Positions 22,983 to 32,542 of a stretch of DNA of 64,000 nucleotides are shown here, piece by piece. The stretch comes from Pasteurellaceae bacterium. GTDB taxonomy: Bacteria > Pseudomonadota > Gammaproteobacteria > Enterobacterales > Pasteurellaceae. The position numbers were made by a program, and so were the translations under genes. Positions within the stretch are counted from its first letter, which is position 1; each line of letters opens with the position of its first letter. A model generated the notes under the pieces. That model ran no database searches, was not told the origin of the DNA, and saw only the letters and a list, made by a program, of their open reading frames with translations. Where the stretch lies: positions 1 to 64,000 of the forward strand of contig CAAEJV010000017.1 in the NCBI GenBank assembly GCA_900756155.1, in the 5' to 3' direction.

Positions 22983-25847
22983 ATGACACAAAAATTCGAA
23001 ATGGCAGACCGTTTTAATCCGTCTGCGGTAGAACAAGCCCTTTATCAACATTGGGAAGAGAGTGGTTATTTTAAACCGTCTGAAAATGAAAATGCGCCAA
23101 GCTATTGCATTGCGATTCCACCGCCGAACGTAACAGGCTCCCTACACATGGGGCACGCTTTCCAACAAACTTTAATGGATACTTTAATCCGTTTTAACCG
23201 TATGGAAGGGCATAACACCTTATGGCAAGCGGGGACAGACCACGCGGGTATCGCAACTCAGATGGTGGTGGAGCGCAAAATTGCGGCTGAAGAAGGCAAA
23301 ACTCGCCACGATTATGGTCGTGAAGCATTCATCAACAAAATTTGGGATTGGAAAGCCTATTCAGGCGGCACAATTAGCCAACAAATGCGCCGTTTAGGAA
23401 ACTCTATCGACTGGGAACGTGAGCGCTTCACGATGGACGATGGTTTATCCAATGCGGTAAAAGAAGTGTTTGTTCGTTTGCACGAAGAAGGTTTGATTTA
23501 CCGTGGCAAACGCTTAGTAAACTGGGATCCAAAACTTCACACCGCGATTTCCGATTTAGAAGTGGAAAACAAAGAGAGCAAAGGTTCGCTTTGGCATTTC
23601 CGTTATCCGTTAGCCAACGGTGCGAAAACGGCAGATGGTAAAGATTATTTAGTGGTGGCAACTACACGTCCAGAAACCATGTTGGGCGATACGGCGGTTG
23701 CAGTGCATCCTGAAGATGAGCGTTACCAATCTTTAATCGGTAAAACAGTGGTTCTGCCATTGGCAAACCGTGAAATTCCGATTATTGCGGATGAATACGT
23801 GGATCGTGAATTTGGTACCGGTGTGGTGAAAATCACCCCTGCGCACGACTTTAACGACTACGAAGTGGGTAAACGTCACAGCTTACCTATGGTTAACGTG
23901 TTAACTTTAAATGCGGATATTCGTGATGAAGCGGAAATTATCGGCACAGACGGCAAACCACTTGCTGGCTATGAAGCAACTATTCCAGCTGATTACCGTG
24001 GCTTAGAGCGTTTCGCTGCACGTAAGAAAATCGTGGCAGATTTTGAAGCGCTTGGTTTATTAGACGAAATCAAACCACACGATCTCAAAGTGCCTTATGG
24101 CGACCGTGGTGGTGTGCCAATCGAGCCGATGTTAACCGACCAATGGTATGTGAGCGTGAAACCGCTTGCCGATGTGGCGATTAAAGCGGTGGAAGATGGT
24201 GAAATCCAATTCGTACCGAAACAATACGAAAACCTTTACTTCTCTTGGATGCGTGATATTCAAGATTGGTGTATCTCTCGCCAACTTTGGTGGGGACACC
24301 GCATTCCTGCGTGGTATGACGCGGAAGGCAACGTGTATGTTGCACGCAACGAAGAAGAAGTGCGGTCAAAATATAACTTAGATTCTGCGGTTGAACTCAA
24401 GCAAGATGAAGACGTGTTAGACACGTGGTTCTCATCAGGCTTATGGACATTCTCAACTTTAGGTTGGCCAGAGCAAACCAAAGAGCTCAAAATGTTCCAC
24501 CCAACGGATGTGTTGATTACCGGCTTCGACATCATCTTCTTCTGGGTTGCGCGTATGATTATGTTTACGATGCACTTCGTGAAAGATGAAAACGGTAAAC
24601 CACAAGTACCATTCAAAACCGTGTACGTAACAGGCTTGATCCGTGATGAAAACGGACAAAAAATGTCAAAATCGAAAGGTAACGTGCTCGATCCAATCGA
24701 TATGATTGACGGTATTAGCCTTGAAGATTTACTTGAAAAACGCACTGGCAACATGATGCAGCCGCAATTAGCAGAGAAAATTGCTAAAGCAACGCGCAAA
24801 GAATTTGCTGAAGGTATTGCGGCGCATGGTACAGATGCATTGCGCTTTACACTAGCCGCATTGGCTTCAAACGGTCGTGATATCAACTGGGATATGAAAC
24901 GCCTAGAAGGCTACCGTAACTTCTGTAATAAATTATGGAATGCAAGCCGTTTCGTCTTAACGAATGAAAAATTAGATTTAAGCCAAGGTGAAATCGAATT
25001 CTCCGTGGCAGACCGTTGGATTCAATCCGAATTCAATCGCACAGTAGAAACGTTCCGCAGCGCATTAAGCCAATACCGTTTTGACCTTTGTGCCAATGCG
25101 ATTTATGAGTTTACTTGGAACCAATTCTGCGACTGGTATTTAGAATTGACTAAACCAGTATTTGCAAACGGCAATGCAGCACAAATCCGTGCGGCAAGCC
25201 AAACTTTGGTTCATGTGTTAGAAAAATTATTACGTTTAGCGCATCCACTTATTCCATTTATTACCGAAGAAATTTGGCAAAAAGTGAAAGGATTTGTCGG
25301 CATTACGGCTGACAGCATTATGTTGCAACCTTTCCCACAAGTGGAAGAAAATGGCTTTGATCCTGAAGCAGAAGCTGAAATTGAGTGGTTAAAAGAAGTG
25401 ATCGTTGCGGTACGTAATATTCGTGCAGAAAGCAACATTGCACCAAGTAAAGGCTTAGATCTGTTATTCCGTAATTTAAGCGCAGAAAACGCAAAAATTC
25501 TCGAAAAACAGACCGCTCTTTTAAAAGCTATGGCGAAATTAGACAACGTTCAAGTGTTAGCCGCAAATGAAACCGCACCACTTGCGGTAGCAAAACTCGT
25601 CGGCAATGCGGAATTGCTTGTGCCAATGGCTGGCTTTATCAATAAAGAAGCAGAGCTTGCCCGTTTAGCTAAAGAGATTGAAAAATATCAAAATGAAGTT
25701 AAACGTATCGAGAATAAACTCAGCAACGAAGCTTTTGTGGCCAAAGCACCTGAAGCGGTTATCGCCAAAGAACGCGAAAAACAAGCGGAATACCAATCTG
25801 GATTAGAAAAAATCCAAGAGCAATATAAAGCGATTGAAGCGTTGTAG
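22983..25847 (+). CDS. valS: Valyl-tRNA synthetase
   Basis: ValS charges tRNA-Val and edits mischarged threonine. The 954-residue class I synthetase has the HIGH-type motif in [15 protein letters not shown] near residue 43 and [14 protein letters not shown] near residue 555. The CP1 editing domain ([19 protein letters not shown]) follows the first motif. The C-terminal coiled-coil arm ([23 protein letters not shown]) is intact. The stop codon lies inside the first unit of an 18-bp triple repeat. Confidence 0.98.
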   Translation: MTQKFEMADRFNPSAVEQALYQHWEESGYFKPSENENAPSYCIAIPPPNVTGSLHMGHAFQQTLMDTLIRFNRMEGHNTLWQAGTDHAGIATQMVVERKIAAEEGKTRHDYGREAFINKIWDWKAYSGGTISQQMRRLGNSIDWERERFTMDDGLSNAVKEVFVRLHEEGLIYRGKRLVNWDPKLHTAISDLEVENKESKGSLWHFRYPLANGAKTADGKDYLVVATTRPETMLGDTAVAVHPEDERYQSLIGKTVVLPLANREIPIIADEYVDREFGTGVVKITPAHDFNDYEVGKRHSLPMVNVLTLNADIRDEAEIIGTDGKPLAGYEATIPADYRGLERFAARKKIVADFEALGLLDEIKPHDLKVPYGDRGGVPIEPMLTDQWYVSVKPLADVAIKAVEDGEIQFVPKQYENLYFSWMRDIQDWCISRQLWWGHRIPAWYDAEGNVYVARNEEEVRSKYNLDSAVELKQDEDVLDTWFSSGLWTFSTLGWPEQTKELKMFHPTDVLITGFDIIFFWVARMIMFTMHFVKDENGKPQVPFKTVYVTGLIRDENGQKMSKSKGNVLDPIDMIDGISLEDLLEKRTGNMMQPQLAEKIAKATRKEFAEGIAAHGTDALRFTLAALASNGRDINWDMKRLEGYRNFCNKLWNASRFVLTNEKLDLSQGEIEFSVADRWIQSEFNRTVETFRSALSQYRFDLCANAIYEFTWNQFCDWYLELTKPVFANGNAAQIRAASQTLVHVLEKLLRLAHPLIPFITEEIWQKVKGFVGITADSIMLQPFPQVEENGFDPEAEAEIEWLKEVIVAVRNIRAESNIAPSKGLDLLFRNLSAENAKILEKQTALLKAMAKLDNVQVLAANETAPLAVAKLVGNAELLVPMAGFINKEAELARLAKEIEKYQNEVKRIENKLSNEAFVAKAPEAVIAKEREKQAEYQSGLEKIQEQYKAIEAL

Positions 25848-25905
25848 TTTTAAATAATGTTGTAGTTTTAAATAATTTTTAAATAATGTTGTAGTTTTAA
25901 ATAAT
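25841..25905 (+). repeat. Triplicated 18-bp repeat at the 3' end of valS
   Basis: GTTGTAGTTTTAAATAAT occurs at 25841-25858, 25859-25876 and 25888-25905. An 11-base partial copy (TTTTAAATAAT, 25877-25887) lies between units two and three. The first unit contains the last codons and the TAG stop of valS, so the repeat reads as a local duplication of the gene end. Confidence 0.95.
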
Positions 25906-25909
25906 AAAG

Positions 25910-25946
25910 AAAGCGGTCAGATTTAAAGTCTAGCCGCTTTTTTATT
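25910..25946 (+). terminator. Terminator of valS
   Basis: AAAGCGG (25910-25916) pairs with CCGCTTT (25934-25940), with a small inner AGA/TCT pairing, followed by TTTATTTT. It comes right after the 18-bp repeats. Confidence 0.75.
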
Positions 25947-25979
25947 TTCTGCGATATTGTGGTAAGTAGAAAATCTACT

Positions 25980-28900
25980 CTAGTTATTTAACACTTCAAG
26001 CAATGCCTGCACAGGATGTTTCAAGATGGCTTTTTCATATCGCTTCACTTGGCTACGGCAGGAATAGCCGGTTGAGAGACAATGATTCGGATCTTTACCT
26101 TGTAATTTTTTGCCCCATGATACGTCGTAAATATCTTTCGACATGGTTTGATTTTGTATTTCATGACCAAATACACCCGCCATACCACAGCAGCCGACTT
26201 TCTCGACATTCAATGTTTGTCCAAATTGCGCAAAAATATGCTGCCATTCTTTTGGGCTGTTTGGCATAAAGGTGGATTCAGTACAATGAGGGAATAAATG
26301 CCACTCAAAAGTGCGGTCAGATTTTGCAATATTTTTCACCGCACTTTGTAATGCGTTACTTTCTAATTGATTGGTCAGCCATTCGTGCGCCGTAAGCACA
26401 TGGAAATCACCGCGAGAATCCCCTAAGGCCTCTTTATATTCATCTCGATAAGAAAGCACTATCGCTGGATCTACACCGACCAAAGGCACATTTAATTTAG
26501 CGACGCGATTTAAAAACTCGGCTTGTGTTTTCGCGGTTTTACTAAAGCGAGCTAAAAAACCTTTAATATGCATGGCTTTGCCATTGGGTTTAAAAGGCAG
26601 AAGGATTGGTTCGAAACCTAATTTTTGTGTGAGAGCGACAAAATCCCGTACTACTTTAGCATCGTAATAAGAGGTATAGGGATCTTGCACGATAAAGAGC
26701 ATATTGGCTTTTTTTGCGGCACTGAGACTTTCCAGTTCTTCTAATTTTTTTCCTTGGTAGCCAATTTCGACTAATTGTTGTTGAAGGTTAGGCTCTGAAA
26801 GGAGAGGCAAATCAGTCATACCAAGTGTTTTTTCAACCAGGCTTTGTGTGATTTTCAGCTTGGTGAAATAATTGAACAATGCCGGTTTTTTCGCCATATA
26901 AGGTGCTGCCACTTCTAAATTCGCCACAATATGATCTTTGGCTGGACGCAAATAACGGCTGTGGTAAAAATGGAAAAATTTTGCACGGAAACTTGGTACA
27001 TCAATTTTAATTGGGCACTGGCTTGCACAGGCTTTACAAGCCAGACAAGTATCCATTGCTGCCTTCACTTCATTTGAGAAGTCATATTCGCCGCGCCATT
27101 TCTGTACGCTATTGCGGAAACGTTCCACAAGTGCGGTCAGTTTCACTTGTGTTTTATGAAAATCTAATTGCTCAGGTGATACGTTTTCATTGGCCATTAA
27201 TCGCAACCACTCACGCACCATCGCAGCTCGTCCTTTGGGCGAGAATACGCGATTTTTACTCACTTTCATGGAAGGGCACATAATGCTGTGCTCATCAAAA
27301 TTAAAGCAAAGTCCATTGCCGTTACAGTTCATCGCGCCTTTGAATTCATCTCGCATTTGAATCGGGATTTGGCGATCATTGTCCGCACGCATCGGCGAGA
27401 GAATTGAATAGAGCTCCGCATCGCTATTAAGTGGCGTACAGATTTTACCTGGATTGAGACGATTGTTTGGGTCAAATAAGAACTTCACATAACGCAATTC
27501 TTGCCAAAGTTCGGGAGTGAAGAATTTTTCTCCATAATGAGAACGTACGCCTTTACCGTGTTCACCCCATAGCAAACCGCCGTATTTCACGGTGAGTTCT
27601 GCCACTTCATCTGAAATTTGTTTAAAGAGTTTGACTTGTTCTTTATCGCATAGGTCTAAAGCAGGGCGAACGTGCAATACGCCAGCATCCACATGGCCAA
27701 ACATCCCATATTGCAGATTGTGGCTATCTAATAAGGCTCTAAACTCTGCAATGTAATCTGCAAGATGTTCTGGTGGCACACAGGTATCTTCCACAAAAGG
27801 AATCGGTTTGGCAGCGCCTTTCGCATTCCCCAATAGCCCCACCGCTTTTTTACGCATGGCGTAAATACGTTCAATAGAAGGCAAGTCAGAACAAAGTTGA
27901 TAGCCGATAATATGATCTTTGCCTTGTGCAATTTTTTCATCTAATTGCTGACAAAGTGCGGTCACTTGGCTGTCGATTTTGGCTTGATTGTTGCCCGCAT
28001 ATTCCACAATGTTTAAACCCAGAATTGGATTTTGTTCTTCTTCTGTTAAAAGTTCTTTTACCGAATGCCAAATAATATCTTGCTTAGCTAGGTTCAGCAC
28101 TTTGGAATCGACGGTTTCAACGGAAAGAGCATTAGCTTTCACCATAAAAGGCGCATTGCGAAGGGCAGCATCAAATGAGCTGTACTTCACATTAATTAAG
28201 GTACGATATTTCGGAATCGGCAATAAATTGAGTTTGGCTTCGCAGATAAACGCAAGTGAACCTTCTGACCCCGTTAAAATTCGGGTGAGATTAAATTCAC
28301 TTTCATCTTTATTAAAGACATTCTTAAGATCGTAACCGGTGAGAAAGCGATTGAGTTGTGGTAAATCTTGAATGATTGAGGCGCGTTTCTCTTTGCAACG
28401 TTGGAAAATCGTTTGATGTAACGCTTTACCATTTTCTGAAAGCGGGTAGTTTTCTAAAACATCGTTAGATTTGACCGCACTTGTATCTAATATTTCACCG
28501 TTCATTAAAACAGAACGTAATGCTAAAACATGATCAGAGGTTTTGCCGTATTGTAATGAACCTTGACCAGAAGCATCGGTATTAATCATGCCACCGAGGG
28601 TTGCTCGATTACTGGTGGAGAGCTCTGGTGCAAAGAATAATCCGTGTGGTTTTAGAAAATGGTTGAGTTGGTCTTTTACGACGCCTGCCTGAACGCGAAC
28701 CCAGCGTTCTTCTATATTAAGCTCTAAAATGCTCGTCATGTGGCGAGAGAGATCGACAATAATGTTGTTATTTATAGATTGTCCATTGGTACCCGTGCCG
28801 CCACCGCGAGGTGTAAAGGTTAGATGAAGGTATTTCTCTTTATTGGCTAATTTGGTGATACGTACTACATCGGCAACAGATTTAGGGAATAAAATAGCCT

Positions 28901-29057
28901 GAGGAAGCTGCTGATAGACGCTGTTATCTGTCGCAAGACTTAAACGGTCAGCATAATTTGAGGCAATATCACCTTCAAAATGCTGCTTTTGGAGTTCGCT
29001 AAGATAATCACTTACCATGTTATTAAGTTGTGGCACATTAGAAAGACGGGGCAACAT
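25980..29057 (-). CDS. ydiJ: FAD/4Fe-4S D-2-hydroxyglutarate dehydrogenase, YdiJ type
   Basis: E. coli YdiJ oxidises D-2-hydroxyglutarate, a side product of serine synthesis. The protein (about 1025 residues) has an N-terminal FAD-binding-4 domain (FTPRGGGTGTNGQS near residue 88) and an FAD-oxidase C domain (YGMFGHVDAGVLHVRP, GEHGKGVRSHYGEKFF). A ferredoxin-type cluster motif CLACKACASQCPIKID lies near residue 665, and a CCG-type C-terminal half includes VGCCGMAGVFGH. Size and order match YdiJ rather than the shorter GlcD or Dld. A GTG at 29069 is in frame, but AGGTGA sits at the right distance from the ATG at 29057. It is a single-gene unit. Confidence 0.9.
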   Translation of the reverse strand: MLPRLSNVPQLNNMVSDYLSELQKQHFEGDIASNYADRLSLATDNSVYQQLPQAILFPKSVADVVRITKLANKEKYLHLTFTPRGGGTGTNGQSINNNIIVDLSRHMTSILELNIEERWVRVQAGVVKDQLNHFLKPHGLFFAPELSTSNRATLGGMINTDASGQGSLQYGKTSDHVLALRSVLMNGEILDTSAVKSNDVLENYPLSENGKALHQTIFQRCKEKRASIIQDLPQLNRFLTGYDLKNVFNKDESEFNLTRILTGSEGSLAFICEAKLNLLPIPKYRTLINVKYSSFDAALRNAPFMVKANALSVETVDSKVLNLAKQDIIWHSVKELLTEEEQNPILGLNIVEYAGNNQAKIDSQVTALCQQLDEKIAQGKDHIIGYQLCSDLPSIERIYAMRKKAVGLLGNAKGAAKPIPFVEDTCVPPEHLADYIAEFRALLDSHNLQYGMFGHVDAGVLHVRPALDLCDKEQVKLFKQISDEVAELTVKYGGLLWGEHGKGVRSHYGEKFFTPELWQELRYVKFLFDPNNRLNPGKICTPLNSDAELYSILSPMRADNDRQIPIQMRDEFKGAMNCNGNGLCFNFDEHSIMCPSMKVSKNRVFSPKGRAAMVREWLRLMANENVSPEQLDFHKTQVKLTALVERFRNSVQKWRGEYDFSNEVKAAMDTCLACKACASQCPIKIDVPSFRAKFFHFYHSRYLRPAKDHIVANLEVAAPYMAKKPALFNYFTKLKITQSLVEKTLGMTDLPLLSEPNLQQQLVEIGYQGKKLEELESLSAAKKANMLFIVQDPYTSYYDAKVVRDFVALTQKLGFEPILLPFKPNGKAMHIKGFLARFSKTAKTQAEFLNRVAKLNVPLVGVDPAIVLSYRDEYKEALGDSRGDFHVLTAHEWLTNQLESNALQSAVKNIAKSDRTFEWHLFPHCTESTFMPNSPKEWQHIFAQFGQTLNVEKVGCCGMAGVFGHEIQNQTMSKDIYDVSWGKKLQGKDPNHCLSTGYSCRSQVKRYEKAILKHPVQALLEVLNN

Positions 29058-29158
29058 AAAATCACTCACCTATATAATAGAGAAGAAAGTGAATTTGATG
29101 ATATATGAAGCTCAAAAAAAAGTCGATTTCAACAAAAGATATTTTTTGTTAGAATAGA

Positions 29159-29187
29159 AATCGGGTTAAAAAGTAACCCGATTTTTG
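29159..29187 (+). terminator. Orphan terminator-like hairpin
   Basis: AATCGGGTT pairs perfectly with AACCCGATT around an AAAAAGT loop, followed by TTTTG on plus. It lies between two divergent genes, so it follows no annotated coding sequence. It may end a short untranslated RNA starting in the ydiJ upstream region; that transcript is inferred. Confidence 0.5.
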
Positions 29188-29249
29188 TGAACAAATGTTC
29201 ATTTTAGGGGTTATTTGTCTATAAAGTAACCAAAAAGGGCAAAAAAAGT

Positions 29250-29277
29250 TTGATCTTTGGTATTTTTATAGGATAAT
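29250..29277 (+). promoter_or_regulatory. Candidate sigma-70 promoter of ompA
   Basis: TTGATC (29250-29255) and GATAAT (29272-29277) are separated by 16 bases. This would give a start near 29284 and a 5' leader of about 175 bases, in line with the long, stable ompA leaders known in enteric bacteria. The assignment is by consensus only. Confidence 0.45.
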
Positions 29278-29294
29278 AACCATACTTTTGAACG

Positions 29295-29317
29295 TTCCTT
29301 TGGCTATGGCAAAGGAA
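29295..29317 (+). other. Stem-loop in the ompA mRNA leader
   Basis: TTCCTTTG (29295-29302) pairs perfectly with CAAAGGAA (29310-29317) around seven bases. It would lie about 12 bases from the inferred 5' end of the ompA mRNA. The E. coli ompA leader has 5' stem-loops that protect the message from RNase E, and a similar role is plausible here. Confidence 0.5.
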
Positions 29318-29457
29318 TTGAATTTGTCAAAAGGATAAGTTAGGGCAAATTCAAAACCCTAGTTAAGCAACGTTTAGAGTGTTTCTTTTTTATAAAGTTC
29401 ACAATAAACAAGGAAACTTTTCTTATTAATAACGATGACTAAATAGAGGACATCAAA

Positions 29458-30531
29458 ATGAAAAAAACTGCAATCGCATTAGTCGTTGCTGGTTTAGCAG
29501 CAGCTTCAGTAGCTCAAGCAGCTCCACAAGAAAATACTTTCTATGCAGGTGCTAAAGTTGGTCAAGCATCTTTCCATGATGGTATCAAAGACAACTTAGG
29601 TTCTTATCACCGTAACTCTGTTACTTACGGTGTGTTTGGTGGTTACCAAATCTTAAACCGTGATAACTTAGGTTTAGCGGTAGAATTAGGCTATGATGAC
29701 TTTGGTCGTGTTAAAGGTCGTGATTTAGGTAAAACTGACTTCAAACACACTAACCATGGTGCTCACTTAAGCTTCAAAGGTAGCTACAATCTTGGTGGTT
29801 TAACTTCTGCATTAGAAGGTTTAGATGTTTATGGTCGTGCTGGCGTAGCATTAGTTCGTTCTGACTACAAATTCTATGATGTAGCAAACGGTGGTGCTCG
29901 TGTTCACGCAGACGGTCGTCATAGCTTACGTACTTCTGGTATGTTCGCTGCAGGTGTTGAATATGCATTACCATCATTACCAGAGTTAGCATTACGTTTA
30001 GAATATCAATGGTTAACTCGCGTGGGTAAATTCCGTACTCAAGATACAGCTAACAGCTCTGTAGACTACAACCCATGGATCGGTTCTATCAACGCTGGTT
30101 TATCTTACCGCTTCGGTCAAGGTGCTGCTCCAGTTGTTGCACCTGAAGTTGTAAGCAAAACTTTCAACTTAAGCTCTGATGTAACTTTCGCGTTTGGTAA
30201 AGCTAACTTAAAACCACAAGCTAAAGCAACTTTAGACGGTATCTACGGTGAAATCGCTCAAGTTAACAACGCTAACGTAGCTGTTGCTGGTTATACAGAC
30301 CGTATCGGTAAAGATGCACCAAACTTAAAATTATCACAACGTCGTGCAGACTCTGTAGCTAACTACTTAGTAGCTAAAGGTGTTCCAGCTCAAAACATTT
30401 CTGCAGTTGGTCACGGTAAAGCTAACCCAGTTACAGGTTCTACTTGTGACGCGGTTAAAGGTCGTAAAGCGCTTATCGCTTGTTTAGCACCAGACCGTCG
30501 TGTTGAAATCGCAGTTAACGGTACTAAATAA
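29458..30531 (+). CDS. ompA: Outer membrane protein OmpA (P5-like porin)
   Basis: This is the main OmpA-type outer membrane protein, called P5 in Haemophilus; it ties the outer membrane to peptidoglycan and is surface exposed. The 357-residue precursor has a signal peptide ending ASVAQA before APQENTFYAGAKVG. An eight-strand barrel of about 185 residues ends in GLSYRFGQG. A periplasmic OmpA domain follows, with NLKLSQRRADSVANYLVAKGV and the DRRVEIAVNG end. Codon use is strongly biased, as expected for a very abundant protein. It has its own terminator. Confidence 0.95.
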   Translation: MKKTAIALVVAGLAAASVAQAAPQENTFYAGAKVGQASFHDGIKDNLGSYHRNSVTYGVFGGYQILNRDNLGLAVELGYDDFGRVKGRDLGKTDFKHTNHGAHLSFKGSYNLGGLTSALEGLDVYGRAGVALVRSDYKFYDVANGGARVHADGRHSLRTSGMFAAGVEYALPSLPELALRLEYQWLTRVGKFRTQDTANSSVDYNPWIGSINAGLSYRFGQGAAPVVAPEVVSKTFNLSSDVTFAFGKANLKPQAKATLDGIYGEIAQVNNANVAVAGYTDRIGKDAPNLKLSQRRADSVANYLVAKGVPAQNISAVGHGKANPVTGSTCDAVKGRKALIACLAPDRRVEIAVNGTK

Positions 30532-30566
30532 TTTTATTTAGTTATCCATTAACGGATTAACATTAG

Positions 30567-30596
30567 AAGACCTAAACTTCGGTTTAGGTCTTTTCT
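30567..30596 (+). terminator. Terminator of ompA
   Basis: AAGACCTAAAC pairs perfectly with GTTTAGGTCTT around a TTCG tetraloop and is followed by TTCTT. It lies 35 bases past the ompA stop. Confidence 0.92.
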
Positions 30597-30633
30597 TATA
30601 TAAATTAAACCTATAAATTGAAGGGATTTTTGA

Positions 30634-31215
30634 ATGAAAAAGTGGATTATCTTGATTATTATCGCCGTTGCTGCAGGTTTTGGCTTAATGTCTAGCTACA
30701 ATGGCTTAGTAAAAGCAGAAACTGAAATTGATTCTGTTTGGGCAAATGTTGAATCATCTTATCAACGTCGTGCTGATTTAATTCCAAACTTAGTGAATAC
30801 TGTAAAAGGTCAAGCTAATTTTGAACAACAGACATTAACCAATGTAATCGAAGCTCGCGCAAAAGCGACACAAACTAAAATTGATCCGTCTAATTTAACG
30901 GAAGAACAATTAAACGAATTCCAACAAAACCAAAATCAAGTAGGTTCAGCATTATCTCGTTTACTTGTGACTGTAGAACAATACCCACAATTAAAAGCGA
31001 ACGAAGGCTTTATGAACTTACAAGCGCAACTTGAAGGTACAGAAAACCGTATCAATGTGGCTCGTAATAAATTTAATGAAGCCGCGCGTATTTATAATGA
31101 AAAAGTACGTCAATTCCCAACTAAATTAGCGGCAATGATTTTTGGTTTTAAAGCTAAACCTTACTTTAAATCAGCTACTGGCGCTGAAAACGCACCAACT
31201 GTAAACTTTAACTAA
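30634..31215 (+). CDS. lemA: LemA family membrane protein
   Basis: The 193-residue product has an N-terminal membrane anchor (IILIIIAVAAGFGLM) and the LemA helical domain: ESSYQRRADLIPNLVNTVKGQ near residue 41, LLVTVEQYPQLKANEGFMNLQAQLEGTENRI near residue 110, and ARNKFNEAARIYNEKVRQFP near residue 143. Function is unknown. LemA proteins are typically encoded beside TPM-domain proteins, as here. A GAAGGGA ribosome-binding site precedes the ATG. The gene ends nine bases before the first TPM gene. Confidence 0.93.
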   Translation: MKKWIILIIIAVAAGFGLMSSYNGLVKAETEIDSVWANVESSYQRRADLIPNLVNTVKGQANFEQQTLTNVIEARAKATQTKIDPSNLTEEQLNEFQQNQNQVGSALSRLLVTVEQYPQLKANEGFMNLQAQLEGTENRINVARNKFNEAARIYNEKVRQFPTKLAAMIFGFKAKPYFKSATGAENAPTVNFN

Positions 31216-31224
31216 GGTTTATCT

Positions 31225-31674
31225 ATGCCATTCTTTTCCAGAATTCCAGTAGATAAAAAGCAAATCGAGGCGGCGATTAGTCGCCTCGAAAGCTTAAGTT
31301 CGGCTGAGTTACGTGTTTATATTGAACGCAAAGTACCAAAGGCTTCAGCACAACTGTCCGCAATGGAACGAGCTTTAGAAGTCTTTGACGAACTGGAAAT
31401 GCATAAGACAGCAGCGCAAAATGCCGTGTTGATTTATGTGGGATATAAAAATCATCTCTGTGCAATAGTTGGTGATAAAGGCATTCATCAATTTGTTGAT
31501 GTGGCTTATTGGCAGTTACAATGCGATTTAATGATTGAGCAGTTTAAACAAAAAGCTTATACACAAGGCATTGTCGATGCGATTGATCGTATCAGTGATA
31601 TTTTATCTCGCCATTTCCCTATTCAGCCTGATGATGTGAATGAATTATCTAATGAGGTAATTATTAATGGCTAA
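31225..31674 (+). CDS. TPM-domain protein without signal peptide
   Basis: The 149-residue product fits the TPM (TLP18.3/Psb32/MOLO-1) fold. It starts with a helix (IEAAISRLESLSSAELRVYIERKVP), then AVLIYVGYKNHLCAIVGDKGIHQFV and a C-terminal helix (QGIVDAIDRISDILSRHFP). No signal peptide or membrane segment is visible, so it probably acts in the cytoplasm or at the inner face of the membrane. It is the middle gene of the lemA-TPM-TPM set and overlaps the next start by eight bases. The biochemical role is not known. Confidence 0.85.
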   Translation: MPFFSRIPVDKKQIEAAISRLESLSSAELRVYIERKVPKASAQLSAMERALEVFDELEMHKTAAQNAVLIYVGYKNHLCAIVGDKGIHQFVDVAYWQLQCDLMIEQFKQKAYTQGIVDAIDRISDILSRHFPIQPDDVNELSNEVIING

Positions 31675-32467
31675 GCTTTTATCTTTTATGAAAAGTGCGG
31701 TTGTTTTTAGCCTTGTTTTTTTTGCTCAAATGGTTGTTGCGGCAGAATTTCCGCCAGCACCAAATCCTTTCCATTACATAAACGATTACACCAACACACT
31801 TTCATCAGAACATAAGCAAATTTTAGAAAATAAACTGATTGCTTATAGTAAAGAAACGAGTTCACAAATCGCTGTTGTTTTGGTTCCGACAACCGGTGAA
31901 TATGAAATTGCTGATTATACCTTTGCTTTAGGTGATAAATGGGGCATTGGACGTAAAAATCTGAACAATGGCGTGTTGATGCTGATTGCGAAAAATGATC
32001 GCAAAGTTTTTATCGCAACAGGGCAAGGTTTAGAAGGTGTATTACCAGATGCTTTTTTATCGCAAGTCATCCGTTCGGCAATTTTGCCACAATTTAAACA
32101 AGGCCAATATGCCCAAGGTATTAATGATGGCTTAAACCAAATTATTGCTGCAAGTAAAGGCGAGTTTGATGCTGCACAAGTTGAAGAAGATGCGTTCGAT
32201 AAGTACATCCCATTCTTAATGGTATTGGCATTTATTGCTATTGTATTATTTGGTGAATTCCAATATCACAAAGATGAAGTATATATTAGCCCGAATCAAC
32301 GTGACCAACTGAATAAAATCATTCGTCAAAGTACGATTTCTCGTCGCCGTGGTGGCGGTTCCGGTTTCGGAGGCGGATTTGGTGGAGGCTTCGGTGGCGG
32401 TGGTTCTTCCGGTGGTGGCTTTGGTGGCGGTGGCTTTGGCGGGGGCGGAGCAGGTGGAAGTTGGTAA
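31667..32467 (+). CDS. Exported TPM-domain protein with Gly-rich tail (YgcG family)
   Basis: The 266-residue product has a signal peptide (VFSLVFFAQMVVAAEFPPAP) and a TPM domain of about 120 residues (VNDYTNTLSSEHK-type opening, SQIAVVLVPTTGEYEIADYTFALGDKWGIG, KVFIATGQGLEG). A transmembrane helix follows near residue 182 (IPFLMVLAFIAIVLFG). The last 40 residues are almost only Gly, Phe and Ser in GGGFGG repeats, ending GGSW. This layout is typical of the YgcG/TPM family. The Gly-rich tail has no known role. It completes the lemA operon. Confidence 0.9.
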   Translation: MAKLLSFMKSAVVFSLVFFAQMVVAAEFPPAPNPFHYINDYTNTLSSEHKQILENKLIAYSKETSSQIAVVLVPTTGEYEIADYTFALGDKWGIGRKNLNNGVLMLIAKNDRKVFIATGQGLEGVLPDAFLSQVIRSAILPQFKQGQYAQGINDGLNQIIAASKGEFDAAQVEEDAFDKYIPFLMVLAFIAIVLFGEFQYHKDEVYISPNQRDQLNKIIRQSTISRRRGGGSGFGGGFGGGFGGGGSSGGGFGGGGFGGGGAGGSW

Positions 32468-32542
32468 GACCAAGTCTTTCACTCAGATTCTATCTTATGC
32501 TAGAATAGCGCCCTATTCATATTTATTTGAACAAGGAACATT

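Larger units (their letters stand above)
29058..29457. other. 400-bp ydiJ-ompA divergent gap
   Basis: No gene was found here. The left part must hold the ydiJ promoter. A terminator-like hairpin at 29159-29185 belongs to no visible gene. The right part holds a possible ompA promoter and a long ompA leader with a stable hairpin (both listed separately). The rest is AT-rich and unremarkable. Confidence 0.8.

Noticed and set aside
25841..25905. The 18-bp repeats as the remnant of a CRISPR array or transposon end
   Set aside because: Two units are directly adjacent without spacers, no cas genes or transposase exist in the window, and the first unit contains coding sequence of valS.
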